Part shown: in pieces, positions 47,204 through 64,000 of the stretch
Layout: every line of letters begins with the position of its first letter
Numbering within the stretch: the first letter of the stretch is position 1
Assembly (NCBI GenBank): GCA_963921825.1
Contig: OY997588.1
Span: 132,897,203 to 132,961,202, forward strand
Length of the DNA: 64,000 nucleotides
Reading direction: 5' to 3'
From: Erodium maritimum
Taxonomy: Eukaryota; Streptophyta; Magnoliopsida; Geraniales; Geraniaceae
Position numbers and translations under genes: made by a program
The notes under the pieces: generated by a model
What the model saw: only the letters and a program-made list of their open reading frames with translations
Database searches by the model: none
What the model was told of the DNA's origin: nothing

Positions 47204-47585
47204 GGAGCAGCTAATTGAAACCCACGGTATACTTAAGGTTGTGTGTAGCTAGGTAGGTTCCTTCCTCGTTATGGTCTGAATTTTGGGACCAGGCCTTAAT
47301 TTGGTTTGATAAATTTTCAATATGGAGATTTTTTTTTTTTTTGATCAGCCCAATATGGGGATCTTTCAATGTCTCAGCTTCTTAAATAGTTTATGATTAT
47401 CCGGTATTAGAGTGAATTATAGTTTAAACATGTCAACCCAAAATACATTTGGTTTGTGATTACCATGTCCTTTTTTTAGAAATAACTACAATGTTCTAAT
47501 ATAATTTCTATTATTAGCATACTGTATCAATGAAAATTCAACACGTTGTTTTATTTTTTGACTAAAAGGTACTCATATATTATTT

Positions 47586-48000
47586 AGGTTAATTTTCACC
47601 TCAATGCTCTAACTATTAATTTTTTTATTTTTAGTGGCACCTCGATACCCTAAAATGCATTTTTTCCACTTTGATATCCGCCGTCAATTTGTCATCCATT
47701 TTTGGATGAAAACACTTAAAAAATCTATAATACCACTCACTAACAATCAAAATTTTAAAAGCATGTCATTGGTTATAAATTTTCTTTAGAAAATCAGTTT
47801 TTAGTGTCACAAAAATGCATTCTAGGGTAATGAGGTGCCACAAAAAATGCATTATAGGGTAGTGAGGTGCCACAAAAATGCATTCTAGGGTAGTGAGGTG
47901 CCATAAATAATAGTTAGGGTATTGAGGTGAAAAAAGTAGCATTCTAGGGTATTGAGGTGAAAAAAATTAATAATTAGGGTATTGAGGTGAAAATTACCCT
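47586..48000. mobile_element. Inverted-repeat element built from AGGGTA(T/G)TGAGGTG units
   Basis: The left end reads AGGTTAATTTTCACCTCAAT and the right end on the minus strand reads AGGGTAATTTTCACCTCAAT, nearly perfect terminal inverted repeats. The right half contains at least six tandem units with TAGGG(T)A.TGAGGTG, some separated by AAAATGCATTCT. No ORF. No clean TSD was found, so the superfamily (Mutator-like is possible) is open. Confidence 0.65.
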
Positions 48001-50286
48001 ATTTTTTAAATAAAAGTTAGAAGAGTTATTACATGATATCAAGCTCCGATAAATCTTTCTACGTATAACTTTGAGACAAGTGAACCGACACATGTGGTTT
48101 TTTGAGGTGTTATAAAGGCGAGCTGAAATAAAAGCTAAATTACGTCGAAGCCAATGACTGTTGCTAACTAAGCTACGACGAAATCGATGACTACTGCTCA
48201 AAGTATTGCCTAGCTACTGCATGCGGTAGAGTGCGACCGAACTTGCTGTCATTAGTTTTAAAGGGAGTCATTGACCCTACAAAGACGAGATTAGAAAAAA
48301 TAAAAAAGAGTCACTCGATTAGCCAGATCCATAATTGAGAGATGGGTCGAGGAGGACACGATAGTAGAGGCTAGGGAGGAGGAAGCGCCGATGGATTCAG
48401 AGACGGCGGCAACGGTGTCAGAGACGGCGGCTGCAGCTTCAAAGATGACGACAACGACATCAGAGACGGCGACTTCATAGACGACAGTTGCAGCCTCATA
48501 ATAGAAACAACACCAAAAAATATAACGGAATTCATAAACTAACTAAACATTTGTTAATTGTATAGAACAAAACTGTATAATTACGATAATTACATAAACC
48601 AACATTTTATGTGGAAAATATGATGGCCATCGAAGACATTGAGAGGTCCATATTTTCCTCCAAACTATATTTTCAATTTCTCATGTGCTAATCGTATATT
48701 ATACCATCGTTCTAATTTTTATGAAGATTTTTGTTGTAAAATAAATTTTAAATAAAATAATTAATTTTATAAATTCTGTTTTTATTAATTTTAAAAAATC
48801 ATATTTTATTTTAATTTTTTTATATTTTATTTTAATTTTTTTATATTTCATTTTAATAATTCATTTTTATTTAAAATTCAAATTTTATTTTCGTAACTCA
48901 TTTACTCTCCAACCTAACCTAATATAACATCTAACCTAACTTGAAATTGCATAACTGATTTCATCTTTTCGAGTTCCTAACCTAGCTTGAAATTGTGTAA
49001 CTCATCTCATCTAATCGTCGTTCGTCCGTCAAATATGCTTCTCCTATCTTCCGGTTGATGTCGGGTTTGCAACACCAAATTGAATAAGATGAATTTGACG
49101 ACTATTAGATTTGATCCTTCATATCTACCGAAGCCTTCACTGGGCAGCTTTGAGTACTGGGACGAAACTCTTGTCCTCTAATTTGTCATGGTCATCAGTG
49201 TAAAAACAACTGTGGTTGAAATATTAGAGAAGTGGAGAGTTGAGTAGTTTTTATTTGAGAATAAATACCTATTAGAATTGTAAGGGTATTTTGACCATTT
49301 AGAAATGTTTAAACAAGCATGTGCTCTGCACATGGTTTTTTAGTCACGTTTTATGTCAATTATGACAGAAAATATTGGTTTTTAATAGTTTCTTTAATTG
49401 TACAATACCGAAGTGAGCGGTTAACAAATTTTCAGTTAGTTTGTGATTTCAATAGTCATATAATCGTTATTTCCTGGAATTATATCTTTGTTCCTCCCCA
49501 AGGTTGTTCTTGACTTCCCATTGTCGTCGATGTGCGATTTATTGATGGATGTTGTTCAGAGGAGGCCTTGACATCTGTTCATAACGGTTCCTCCTGTAGA
49601 AGCGTCACTTTTCCCACTCGCAATAGTATATTCCGATTAGAAAGGAGTATTGTCTGCACGGATCTCCTAAATCAGGTTCCATGGTAGGTCCATGTTCATA
49701 TTTCTCTTGGCTTCCTTGGAATGTATTGGTTCAAGGATTGCGATAGAAGGCGTGGGCTAGGGAGGGGAGGGAGTGGTGGTGGTGGCTTCAGTGATACCGG
49801 TGGTGGGAGTATTAAAGGCATGAAAGTATACACCGTCAATAATAGTTGTGGATGTACACAAGAGTGGTTATTGGTGGTTTGAGGTACCTTCATAATTTTC
49901 CATATCCTATCGTTCCATGCTATGATGCTCTGAGACGATGATTGACGTGTAACAAGATGGAGAGGAGGCTCCTGAGACGTCGGTCGACAGTGGATTGGGA
50001 AGGAGCATGGAGAGAGCAACGAACCCTAAAAAACCGATTTTCATGCGAAAGTTATGCGGCCAACTATACTTAATTGCTCAAGTATAGTTATAGTTGTTTT
50101 AGTTTCATTAAGAAATTTATCATGTCAAAATACATTAAGGACCTAATAATACATATATGTAAAAAAAATTAATGTATGAGAGATAATTTCATTATAATGA
50201 TTATATAGTTGAATTTTGGAATATATTTGAAATCCAAATATATGTTCAAAACGTATATTTTTTATTATAATAAATAAAAATATTAT
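48001..50286. other. No gene recognised
   Basis: 48370-48490 has a short imperfect repeat (AGAGACGGCGGC units). 48700-48900 is extremely AT-rich. The Pro/Ser-rich frame at 49696-50019 has no family features. Confidence 0.3.
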
Positions 50287-51400
50287 TGGTTAATGTTCCT
50301 TTTTCTGTATCCTTAGCAAATGGTTGGTCTATATATTTAGGGAATAAGTACAATGGTTACAATTATAACAGATAAATAATCACAATTAAAACTGTTAACA
50401 CTCTCTTGTAGTCAGAGCGGGAGGAAGGCGAATGCTCTAACTGGATTGAAAATGACATCGTCATTACGTTGTTGAACATCCGCCGATGTCGTTGGTTCTT
50501 GTTTAGCAGAGCAGCCTTTTTTATATAAGCGAAATTTATTAGGAACCTTTACCTCTAATTAAGATAGAGGAAAAAAAGCAAGGAAATGCAACCAACAAGG
50601 ATTTCCCCGAGACAAAAACAGGTTCAAAACAATGGACAAAAACTAACAGTAAACTTAACATAACAAGAACAGCAAAAAACACGACAAGGCCAAAAAGCCC
50701 AACCCACTATAAAACAGGCCACCAAGCGTTGCCCTTGGACACACACGTCGCCTAACCGCTCGACCTTCAAAACGCGCTACTCAATCCTCTACAGGCCATA
50801 TGCTCCCATAACATATCGAAGAAGCGAGACAAGCTTAAAACTTCAACAAACCAAATGGGAGCACGCTTGTGGAAGATTTACGCCAAGTCCATGCCTTGTA
50901 GGCAATGAGTCTAATTTATGGTCTCTATCTAGGATGTATATTGTCGTAGATCCATAAATGGATATGAACATCGATTTCACATCAAGACATCTAGTCCTCA
51001 ACGAGGAATGATCTTGCCATAGCAAGAAGTGAAACCATAATAAATATTTATTTTTGAAAAGAAACATACTTGAGATGGGTGGTGGTGTTGCCATATCAAC
51101 AAATATGAAAAGGAAAAAATAAAGATAAAATTACTTGATGAACTTGATTTAGGGTGGTAGTGAATGGACATGGTTTAATTGAACCATGAAACAAATTTCT
51201 TGTAGCAAGAAATGAAAATATAACAAATAAACAAAAATGAATAGAACAAAATGAAGGAATTACAAGTTTTACTCTGATACCATATTGGTTAATGTTCTTT
51301 GAATGTATACTTGGCAGATGACTGATATATATACCGACGGAATAGGCTCAATGTTTTACATTATAACTGATAAATAACTACAATTATAACCGCTAACATA
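50287..51400 (-). mobile_element. Miniature Copia-type LTR element (TRIM-like)
   Basis: Direct repeats of about 115 bp lie at 50287-50400 and about 51291-51400, both starting TGGTTAATGTTC and ending GTTAACA/GCTAACA. Beside the right copy, the minus strand reads TGGTATCAGAG (51274-51284), the methionine tRNA primer site, so the element reads on the minus strand. A minus-strand frame (51094-50843) begins MATPPPISSMFLF and reads YLLWFHFLL, like a Copia gag start, then stops. No protease or polymerase. No exact TSD was found. Confidence 0.6.
50517..50840 (-). mobile_element. LINE 3'-end fragment within the miniature LTR element
   Basis: The minus strand ends AATAAATTTCGCTTATATAAAAAA (plus 50517-50540), nearly the same ending as the LINE relic at 29281-29305. 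The preceding 300 bp is T/G-rich 3' UTR-like sequence. The upstream limit near 50840 is approximate. Confidence 0.5.
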
Positions 51401-51882
51401 TATAATCTTACAGTATATTAAAGGGGACTTAGACAAGAGCCTAATCTTTATAATCGAAGGAAACCAGTAATGGTAATGTTTATAAGGGAAGAGAGAGAAC
51501 TATTTTAAACTTGATTTAGAGTACAACATGACTCACACAATCGAGTATAACGAGTTATAATATTTATCTTAAACCCTTCATCAGACTCAAGCAACTTATA
51601 ATTACAAATTAAGCTCAAAACACTAAACGATTCATTCTCATCATATGTCAGTTGTGTTGAGAGCGTTATCTCTAGACCTTAATATGAACCAACTTTGGAA
51701 TCTATCTCGTTGAAAGGTCAACAAGACCTTTTCGCTATAAAGAATGCCTTCTTTTTAACCTACTCAAGTGTTCCTTAAGAACATCCACAGTATGTGACCA
51801 AGTTTCACTATTACTCATTCAAATTCTCCATCCAAGTTGTCATATAGCGGTTCAATACTAAACTATTTCAATACGACAACAT
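51401..51882. other. No gene recognised
   Basis: AT-rich spacer. Confidence 0.25.
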
Positions 51883-51890
51883 GCAATGAG

Positions 51891-52869
51891 TAGGGTTGGG
51901 CATCGGTCAGACTCTGACAATATTTTCATTTTCTAGTAACTAAACAGAGATGACCGGTTACCTGAAATCCATAACCAACACTACACCGAGTTTCAGCGGG
52001 CAACTTGAAAATCGATCGTCGCAGAACCGGCCGGTTACGTGTTTCAACCAGCCCATAGGGCTTTCTGTTCGGCCTTTAATTAAAGCCCAAAATATAAACA
52101 ATTTTTTGGCTCAAACTTTACTTGTTATGATTTGTCACTTTCAAAATCTAAAGTCCTTGTGGATTTCAACAAAACAAACAATAGCCAATTAACCATTACA
52201 CTGAGGTATACGATATAACACAGTCCACAATATTCACCGACTCATTGTCCAAACTATTGACTTTATTCTTACAATGCACTTACTTGATATCTTATAAGAC
52301 AATCAAAGTGCAAATTTTAAAAGCTTGAGCCATTTGACTACATAACATGGTATGTGTACGTGAACCAAAATTGACACCTCTTCCAATGGCCTCCTTTAAT
52401 ACCCTTATATCCTAGTTCATATCGTGGAAATCGAAATAATAGAGAATGATGAACAAATGAGAGAACGACTAGGGTTATGTGGAGTCACTGTGTGTTATGA
52501 GTTAGATGATAGGTTAGTGATTATTTATTAAGTGGTGAAGTATGTAAATTATGGTTGGATAATAGACATGGGCCGGTTGAAACTAATTTGAGCTTAAGAA
52601 ATGAGCTAAAAACTAGATGGGATCAACTAATTAATCAAATACATGGGCAATCCATATAAACTAAAAAAAATCAGGGCTAGTGAAGTAAAAGGGCGGTCGG
52701 TCGTTTTTTCGGTTTCGAAAATATAAAATCGTACCCACCGAACATGCCACCGGTATGGAAGTTTTTTTAGCCGTACTCGTCGTCAATGACTTCAATTTTG
52801 TTTTTTCGGTTACAATGACGGTTGATTTGATCGATTTGGCCAATGACGGTGATATTTTTCCCACCCCTA
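51891..52869. mobile_element. Non-autonomous hAT-type element, 979 bp
   Basis: The 8-bp TSD GCAATGAG lies at 51883-51890 and 52870-52877. The left end is TAGGGTTGGGCA and the right end on the minus strand is TAGGGGTGGGAA, the short inverted repeats and 8-bp target size typical of hAT. No transposase. A similar TAGGGTTGGG junction after GCAATAAG occurs at about 58233, where the flank also looks alike. Confidence 0.8.
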
Positions 52870-52881
52870 GCAATGAGTAGT

Positions 52882-53037
52882 TATCAATATGATAGAATCA
52901 GATTAGTATAGTAACTGTCAAGATAATAACTGCTTACAAGATAAGTAGTTATTCTTGTGTTGTATCTATATATATATTGTACTATGTTGTAATCTATTAT
53001 TCAATACAATCAAATATCAGTTCTTCTATTCTTCACA
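52882..53037 (+). repeat. 5' LTR of the young Copia element
   Basis: 156 bp with a TATATATATATT stretch near 52966-52978 that could act as the promoter. Differs from the 3' LTR at one base (C versus A in the TA-rich stretch). Confidence 0.92.
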
Positions 53038-53049
53038 TGGTATCAGAGC
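53038..53049 (+). other. tRNA-Met primer-binding site of the young Copia element
   Basis: TGGTATCAGAGC directly follows the LTR with no spacer. Confidence 0.92.
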
Positions 53050-53050
53050 A

Positions 53051-56000
53051 ATGAGTAATTCTTCTTCCTCCTCTGTTCATTCTTCAACCACCAATGCCTC
53101 TACCACTTCTGTCTCCATCAACCCTTCTATTTATACATCATCTTCTTTACCTACTCACATAAACACCAATTTCTCTGTCAAACTTGTTGGTCGTGAGAAC
53201 TTTGCCAATTGGAAACTTCAGTTCACTCCACTGATGAATTATCTGCAACTTCATGACATTGTTGATGAATCTACACCTATTCCTCCCACCACAATACTCA
53301 ATCTGGATACAAATCTTCACGAACCCAATCTTGAGTATCTAATATGGTTCAACAAAGACCAATTGTTGTTTTCATGGTTGCTCTCTTCCGTACACGAATC
53401 CGTCTTTACTCTTCCGATCGGTTTAACTTCATCTCGCGCTGTTTGGAAAGCCATTCATATTGGTTACAGAACCGTCTCTCATGCTCAACGCACTCAACTC
53501 CACATTGTGTTGCATAACATAATTAAAGGCGACAAGTCCGTCTCACAATTTCTCTATGAAGCCAAGGCTATTGCCGATTCTCTCACTCTTGTAGGCCAAC
53601 CAGTTTCTGAGGCAGAGTTCAATACTTTGATCTACCGTAAGCTTGGAGCAGAATATAATGGCATCATTGGTGCTCTTCAATAACGTCCTGAGGCTGTCTC
53701 CTTTGCTGATCTGCATGGACAATTAGTGACATATGAACTCCTTCTTAAAACTCAACAACCTTAGTTACTTATGGCCAATAATGTTCAAAATGAAGCCAAT
53801 TTCACTTCTCCTGTTTCAGTATCTACTCGCGGTAATTATAGAGGTCGTGGTCGGTCTCGTGGGGGAAGACGTGGATACAATACTTTTTATCCTAACCGTG
53901 GTTCGTCATGTCATATTTGTGGCCTTTCCAATCATATTGCAACCACATGTCGACGTCGGTTTGATTCTAATTTTCAACCAAGCTCTCGAGGTAACCCGAG
54001 CATCTTACCGACCCCTATGCAAGCTAACAATTTGAATTTTCAGAATCATACCTTACCTTCATATCCATCGATGACCACTTGGTACCCGGACTCTGGGGCA
54101 ACTCATCATGTTACTCCCGATCTATCCGCTCTCAGCATTGCACAAGACTATACCGGTAAGGATGGGTTACTTGTCGGCAATGGTAAATCACTTCCCATAA
54201 CTCATTTTGGAAATTCCTCAATATCCACCTCTAAGTCTCCTTTACTTCTACGTGATGTCTCACGTGTTCCAACTATTAAGAAACCTTTGCTATATGTTCA
54301 AAAATTGTGTCGTGATAATAATTGCTTTGTTGAATTTCACCCTTCTTCATGTCTTGTGAAGGATCTAGCAACCAAGGAGACGCTTCTCAAAGGCAAGAGT
54401 GACTTGAGACTTTATCGTTTGACGGGTAATCTACCTCCTCCTCTATCACATGCCTCCACCTACCTCACCTCTCTTGAAAAATGGCATGCTCGTTTAGGAC
54501 ATCCTCACATTGGTGCTGTTCGTAGTTTAGTTAAACAATTTCAACTACCTTGTTCTAGTACAAAAGTCTCTACTGAAAAGTGTGAAGCTTGTTGTTTAGG
54601 AAAGCTCCATGGTATTTCTCTACCATTAACTAATCATAGAAGTACAACACCTTTGGATTTGATTCATTCGGATGTTTGGGGTCAAGCACCTATTACTTCG
54701 TTCTCTGGGTATAAATATTTCGTTGTATTTGTCGATGATTTCTCTCTTTTTACTTGGTTTTATCCTCTCAAACAAAAGAGTGATGTTGTAGAGATATACA
54801 AGCAATTTAAACTTATGGCTGAAAAACAACTCTCCTTGCCTATTAAACATGTGCATTCCGATTGGGGAGGAGAATATATGCCTTTTTCTAAATTACTTGG
54901 TGATTCTGGTATTATTCATCGTGTCTCTTGTCCACATACTCATGAACAAAATGGGACTGCTGAACGTAAAATTAGGCATATAGTTGACATTGGGTTATCA
55001 CTTCTTGGTCATAGTGGTGCTCCTTTCAGATTTTGGGAATTTGCTTTTGAAACTGCGGTCTACTTAATTAATCGAATCCCATCCCAGTCCATTAATAATG
55101 ACATTCCTTTTTGCCGTCTTTTTCATCATGTCCCGGATTATAAATTTTTACGTGTCTTTGGTTGTGCTGTTTATCCTCTACTTCGTCCTTATAATCGTCA
55201 TAAATTCTCTTATCGTTCTACCCAATGCATTTTTCTTGGATAATCATCTAAACATTTGGGTTATCGCTGTTTAGGTAAAAGCAACAACAAATTTTATTAT
55301 GCTAGACATGTTGAATTTGATGAATCCTTATTTCCTTTTAAATATTCAGCTTCTAGACCACCACATGTCTCTCCTTCCCCTCCTTGCCCTGTATTAAACT
55401 CATGGCTTACCTTATCTACGACGACACCTCAAGTCACTCATGCACAAGTGTCTCCAGGTATGCCTTCTTTTCCTTTACAATCAACTGCTACCAATAAATG
55501 TTTATCACCTACTGCTACTTCAACCACCGATTCAGTCCCCTCATCTCAATCACTTTCACCAATATCATTTTCTTTGCCCACTAATAACTCAGCTTCAACC
55601 ACTATTGCTTCTCCACCTAACTCACCTTGCTTAGATACATCACATTCACTGTCCACTACCAACTCTTGTGATAATGTTAGCAAGCCTACATGTGATCCCT
55701 CAAATACTCCATCTCTTTTAGATAATTCCCATGCACCTCCTATTCCTAACCCAACTAGAACTCATCCTATGACTCTTAGGCCTGCAACACTTACCAAAAC
55801 CAAATTTTTAAACACTGTGTCTATCACTTCCACCACTAATATTTCTGAACCAACATCATTTACCATTGCCTATAAATCTCCTATTTGGTTTCGTGCTATG
55901 CAGGATGAGATGCAAGCTCTACTCAAGAACAATACATGGACTCTTGTTCCACCTCCAAGTTCGGGCAACGTTATTGGTAATCGTTGGATATATAAAATTA

Positions 56001-57409
56001 AGTCTCATTCTGATGGTTCGATTGAACGCTTCAAGGCCAGGTTAGTTGCTAAGGGTTATTCTCAAGAGTATGGATTGGATTATTATGAAACTTTTAGTCC
56101 TGTTGTGAAGCCTCTCACCATTCGAACAGTGTTGAATGTTGCTACAAATTTTGGCTGGCATGTTTCTCAACTTGATGTGAGTAATGCCTTCTTAAATGGG
56201 GATCTTGACGAAGCGGTCTATATGGTGCAACCTCAAGGATTCATTGATTCTCGATATCCACAGTATGTTTGCAAATTCAATAAAGCTCTTTATGGACTTA
56301 AGCAAGCTCCACGTGCTTGGTTCCATAAGTTGAGTACTTTTCTCCGTTCTATTGGTTTCGTGAACTCCCGAGTTGATCCTTCATTGTATATATATAGATC
56401 TGGCTCATCTATTTGTTTCTTCTTGGTTTATGTTGATGATGTCTTGGTTACTGGCAATGACTTAAAGGTGGTTAATTCTTTGAAAGAGAAACTTGCAGCA
56501 ACATTCTCCATTCGAGACCTTGGCCCATTACATTATTTTCTTGGTGTTGAGGTCATCTCCAACTCTCAGGGTCTTATATTATCTCAGCAAAAGTATCTCA
56601 GAGACATTCTGAAAGCTGCAGGTATGGAGGACAGTAAGCCGTGGTCTACTCCAATGGCTGCTGGCACAATTTTGTCTAGATTTGAAGGCACTTCTCTCTC
56701 ACTTTCAGAAGCTCATTCTTATCGAAAGCTTTGTGGTAGTCTTCAATATGCAACCTTGACGCGTCCTGACCTCTCTTTTGCTGTTAATAAACTATGTCAG
56801 TTTATGCATCGCCCTACAGATCTCCACATGAAAGCTTTAAAACGTGTATTGAGATATGTCGCTGGTACTCTAACTTCTGGTCTTTTTCTCAAGAAAGCTC
56901 AATCTCCTACTCTTACTGCCTTTGTTGATGCGGATTGGGCCGGATGTCCGGGTGATAGGCGTTCCACAGGTGGTTATCTCATTTACTTTGGTCATAATTT
57001 AATTGCTTGGCATTCTCGGAAGTAACCCATTGTTGCCCGCTCCTCCACTGAATCTGAATTTAAAGCGGTTGCTAATGTATGTGTGGAGCTCCATTGGCTT
57101 GAAACTCTTCTTCTTGAGCTTGGCGTTCCTTTACTCAAATCTCCGCAGATATGGTGTGATAATGTTGGAGCTGTCTATCTCTCTACGAACCCCGTTTTTC
57201 ATGCCCGGACTCGACATGTTGAAGTTGACTACCATTTTGTCCGCGACCTTGTGCTGCAAAAACGTGTTTTTGTCTCGTCATTATCCTCTGCTGATCAATT
57301 GGCTGATATTATGACTAAGCCACTACCTAAGTTGCCGTTTCACCAGATTTTTGACAAACTTCGCTTATACAAAGTCTCACCTTCAGTTTGTGGGGGCGTA
57401 TCAATATGA
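53051..57409 (+). pseudogene. Copia gag-pol polyprotein in one frame with four internal stops
   Basis: Frame from ATG 53051 (MSNSSSSSVHSS) to the stop at 57407, which lies in the 3' LTR. Domains: gag (FANWKLQFTPLMNYL, about 53210); zinc knuckle CHICGLSNHIATTC (53909-53950); protease DSGATHH (about 54090); integrase (WHARLGHPHIG about 54480; HSDVWG, FVDDFS, HSDWGGEY, EQNGTAERK); reverse transcriptase with YVDDVLVTG (about 56435); RNase H (ADWAGCPGDRRSTGG about 56930; STESEFKAV). In-frame stops: TAA 53681, TAG 53762, TAA 55241 and TAA 57023. There is no frameshift. It resembles the RE/Ale-type Copia lineage; that placement is by eye. Confidence 0.9.
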
Positions 57410-57554
57410 TAGAATCAGATTAGTATAGTAACTGTCAAGATAATAACTGCTTACAAGATAAGTAGTTATTCTTGTGTTGTATATATATATATATTGTACT
57501 ATGTTGTAATCTATTATTCAATACAATCAAATATCAGTTCTTCTATTCTTCACA
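57399..57554 (+). repeat. 3' LTR of the young Copia element
   Basis: 156 bp, preceded by the purine-rich GTGGGGGCG. Ends ...TATTCTTCACA just before the TSD GTAGT. Confidence 0.92.
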
Positions 57555-57559
57555 GTAGT

Positions 57560-58580
57560 GCATGAAAAGTTAAAAAAATAAAAGTGAAAAAAACTATATT
57601 GAAGTTTAATACCGGTTTTATTCAATTGAACGAGTTCAAAAACGAAAAACATAAATGAACGCAAATGCAAAAACCAAGACCAACTAAATTAAAATATAAC
57701 GGTATTAAAAATAACCGAAATCACACAAACGACATTATAGAATCTCATCACTTGTTTCTCCAATATCAAAGGGGCATCATCCTCACAATTCTCTATATTT
57801 GGAACACAGGATTCTTCTTCTTCTTTTTTGAAACACAAGAATCTTCTCATTTTTCTTCTCCTCCTCTTCCTTGTAGGAGGAGGTGGTGCACAAAGATCAT
57901 ATCTTTCAATTCTATGCTACTACTTAAATACGTGTGTAATGCCGCTTATTGTTATTACAGCTTGAGTTATTTTCAATCGACAATAACAACACACGTTTCT
58001 TAAACGACTATATTTCTTTTTTAAATTTTGGTACCAATACAAAATAAATACCGAAAACGCTTATTCGTTCAAATCATATTCCAGACATTCCCATAAAAAA
58101 ACATCTCACTAAACATAGAAATTCTCTTGTGTCCCAATCGATATCATGTCGATGAATGAGATGAGATGTAAGAATTGAAAAGAGAAGGGAATTCATTTGA
58201 GACGAGAGTTTGTGGAATATGACAAAATGCAATAAGTAGGGTTGGGTATCTGATAATGTATTACTAAACAAGATTTGTAATGTTTGTCGTCTACCGACAA
58301 AGCCTATACATAACAAATAATCGTCATTGACGATTGTAATTCAATTTGTTGAAACACCGACAAATTCATAACAAAACATCGTTTAACTAATCTCAATGAT
58401 AAATCGATTGATTTGAATTCACCAATCTGTTGCAATGTCAATCATGGAACAATAATCATTATATAGATGAATTCAACAACCAAACACGGCCAGGTCCTAA
58501 GGCGGGAAACGCTATCAATGGCGGGAGATTTCATTTCACACCACCAACACTGTACAACCGCACATCTCATGCTCCAAGAT
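57560..58580. other. Spacer and distal upstream region of the ISWI gene
   Basis: AT-rich. Around 58222-58255, ATGCAATAAGTAGGGTTGGG resembles the left border of the hAT element including its flank. No coding content recognised. Confidence 0.3.
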
Positions 58581-58693
58581 CCAATGGCTATAAAACATCC
58601 CTAAATTTACTTTGTACAGTTCCAGAGAGTTGGTACCTTTTAACATTCGACTCCTCTTTCTCCCCCACGAGACCCTCGATCTGACGACAAGAC
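58580..58693 (+). promoter_or_regulatory. Core promoter and leader of the ISWI gene
   Basis: CCAAT at about 58581 and TATAAAA at 58589-58595 lie about 100 bp before the ATG, a plausible core promoter. The leader from about 58620 has no upstream ATG. Transcription start is inferred. Confidence 0.5.

Positions 58694-64000
<5,307 letters not shown>

Larger units (their letters stand above)
52882..57554 (+). mobile_element. Young Copia element with 156 bp LTRs and TA...CA ends
   Basis: TSD GTAGT at 52877-52881 and 57555-57559. LTRs are 52882-53037 and 57399-57554, each 156 bp and differing at one visible base. They begin TATCAATATG and end TTCTTCACA, so the termini are TA...CA instead of TG...CA. 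A PBS follows directly and a purine tract GTGGGGGCG precedes the 3' LTR. The internal region carries all Copia domains in one frame but with four stops. Its 5' TSD overlaps the last base of the hAT TSD, so the hAT element was probably there first. Confidence 0.93.

Overview
The window is plant nuclear DNA, most likely from a eudicot. The genes are intron-rich, and Copia and long-LTR retrotransposons, L1-type LINEs and PIF/Harbinger and hAT DNA elements are all present. No prokaryotic, organellar or viral gene cluster was seen. Everything here was read by eye; no alignment or database search was run.

Four host genes can be supported. (1) Minus strand, 1-1666: the 5' part of a VARLMGL/DUF3741 protein of the TRM (TON1-recruiting motif) type, with a spliced leader holding two small upstream ORFs; its 3' part lies left of the window. 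(2) Minus strand, 23976-25190: a four-exon J-domain protein of 277 residues. (3) Minus strand, 38186-38789: a two-exon, basic, serine-rich plant protein of unknown function, 177 residues. (4) Plus strand, 58694-64000: the first 14 exons (about 696 residues) of an ISWI-class chromatin-remodelling ATPase resembling Arabidopsis CHR11/CHR17, running off the right edge.

Nearly everything else is layered mobile DNA, and many borders can be set to the base from target-site duplications (TSDs). 3025-5217 is a PIF/Harbinger element with TTA TSDs and a transposase broken by one frameshift. 5485-6277 and 25669-26573 are smaller elements of the same type. A degenerate LINE occupies 7863-22407 but is split by an 8.5 kb Copia element (9677-18135, two 1689 bp LTRs, TSD TGGAG) and by a 3.1 kb solo LTR (18342-21467, TSD TAAAA). 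Two more solo LTRs of that family lie at 30749-33566 (inside an RRM-type LINE ORF1) and 40783-43410 (inside the 5' LTR of a short gag/protease-only element, 40750-45535). A young Copia element at 52882-57554 has matching 156 bp LTRs, unusual TA...CA ends and four in-frame stops; it sits five bases beyond the TSD edge of a hAT-type element (51891-52869). Several short target-primed insertions keep long TSDs (26609-27859, 34889-35105, 37146-37613).

I found no convincing undescribed biochemical system. The most informative material is structural: the datable nesting, the all-solo long-LTR family with a conserved palindrome, the young Copia with four stops, the precise loss of the reverse transcriptase catalytic box from the large Copia, and an ORF1-only LINE.
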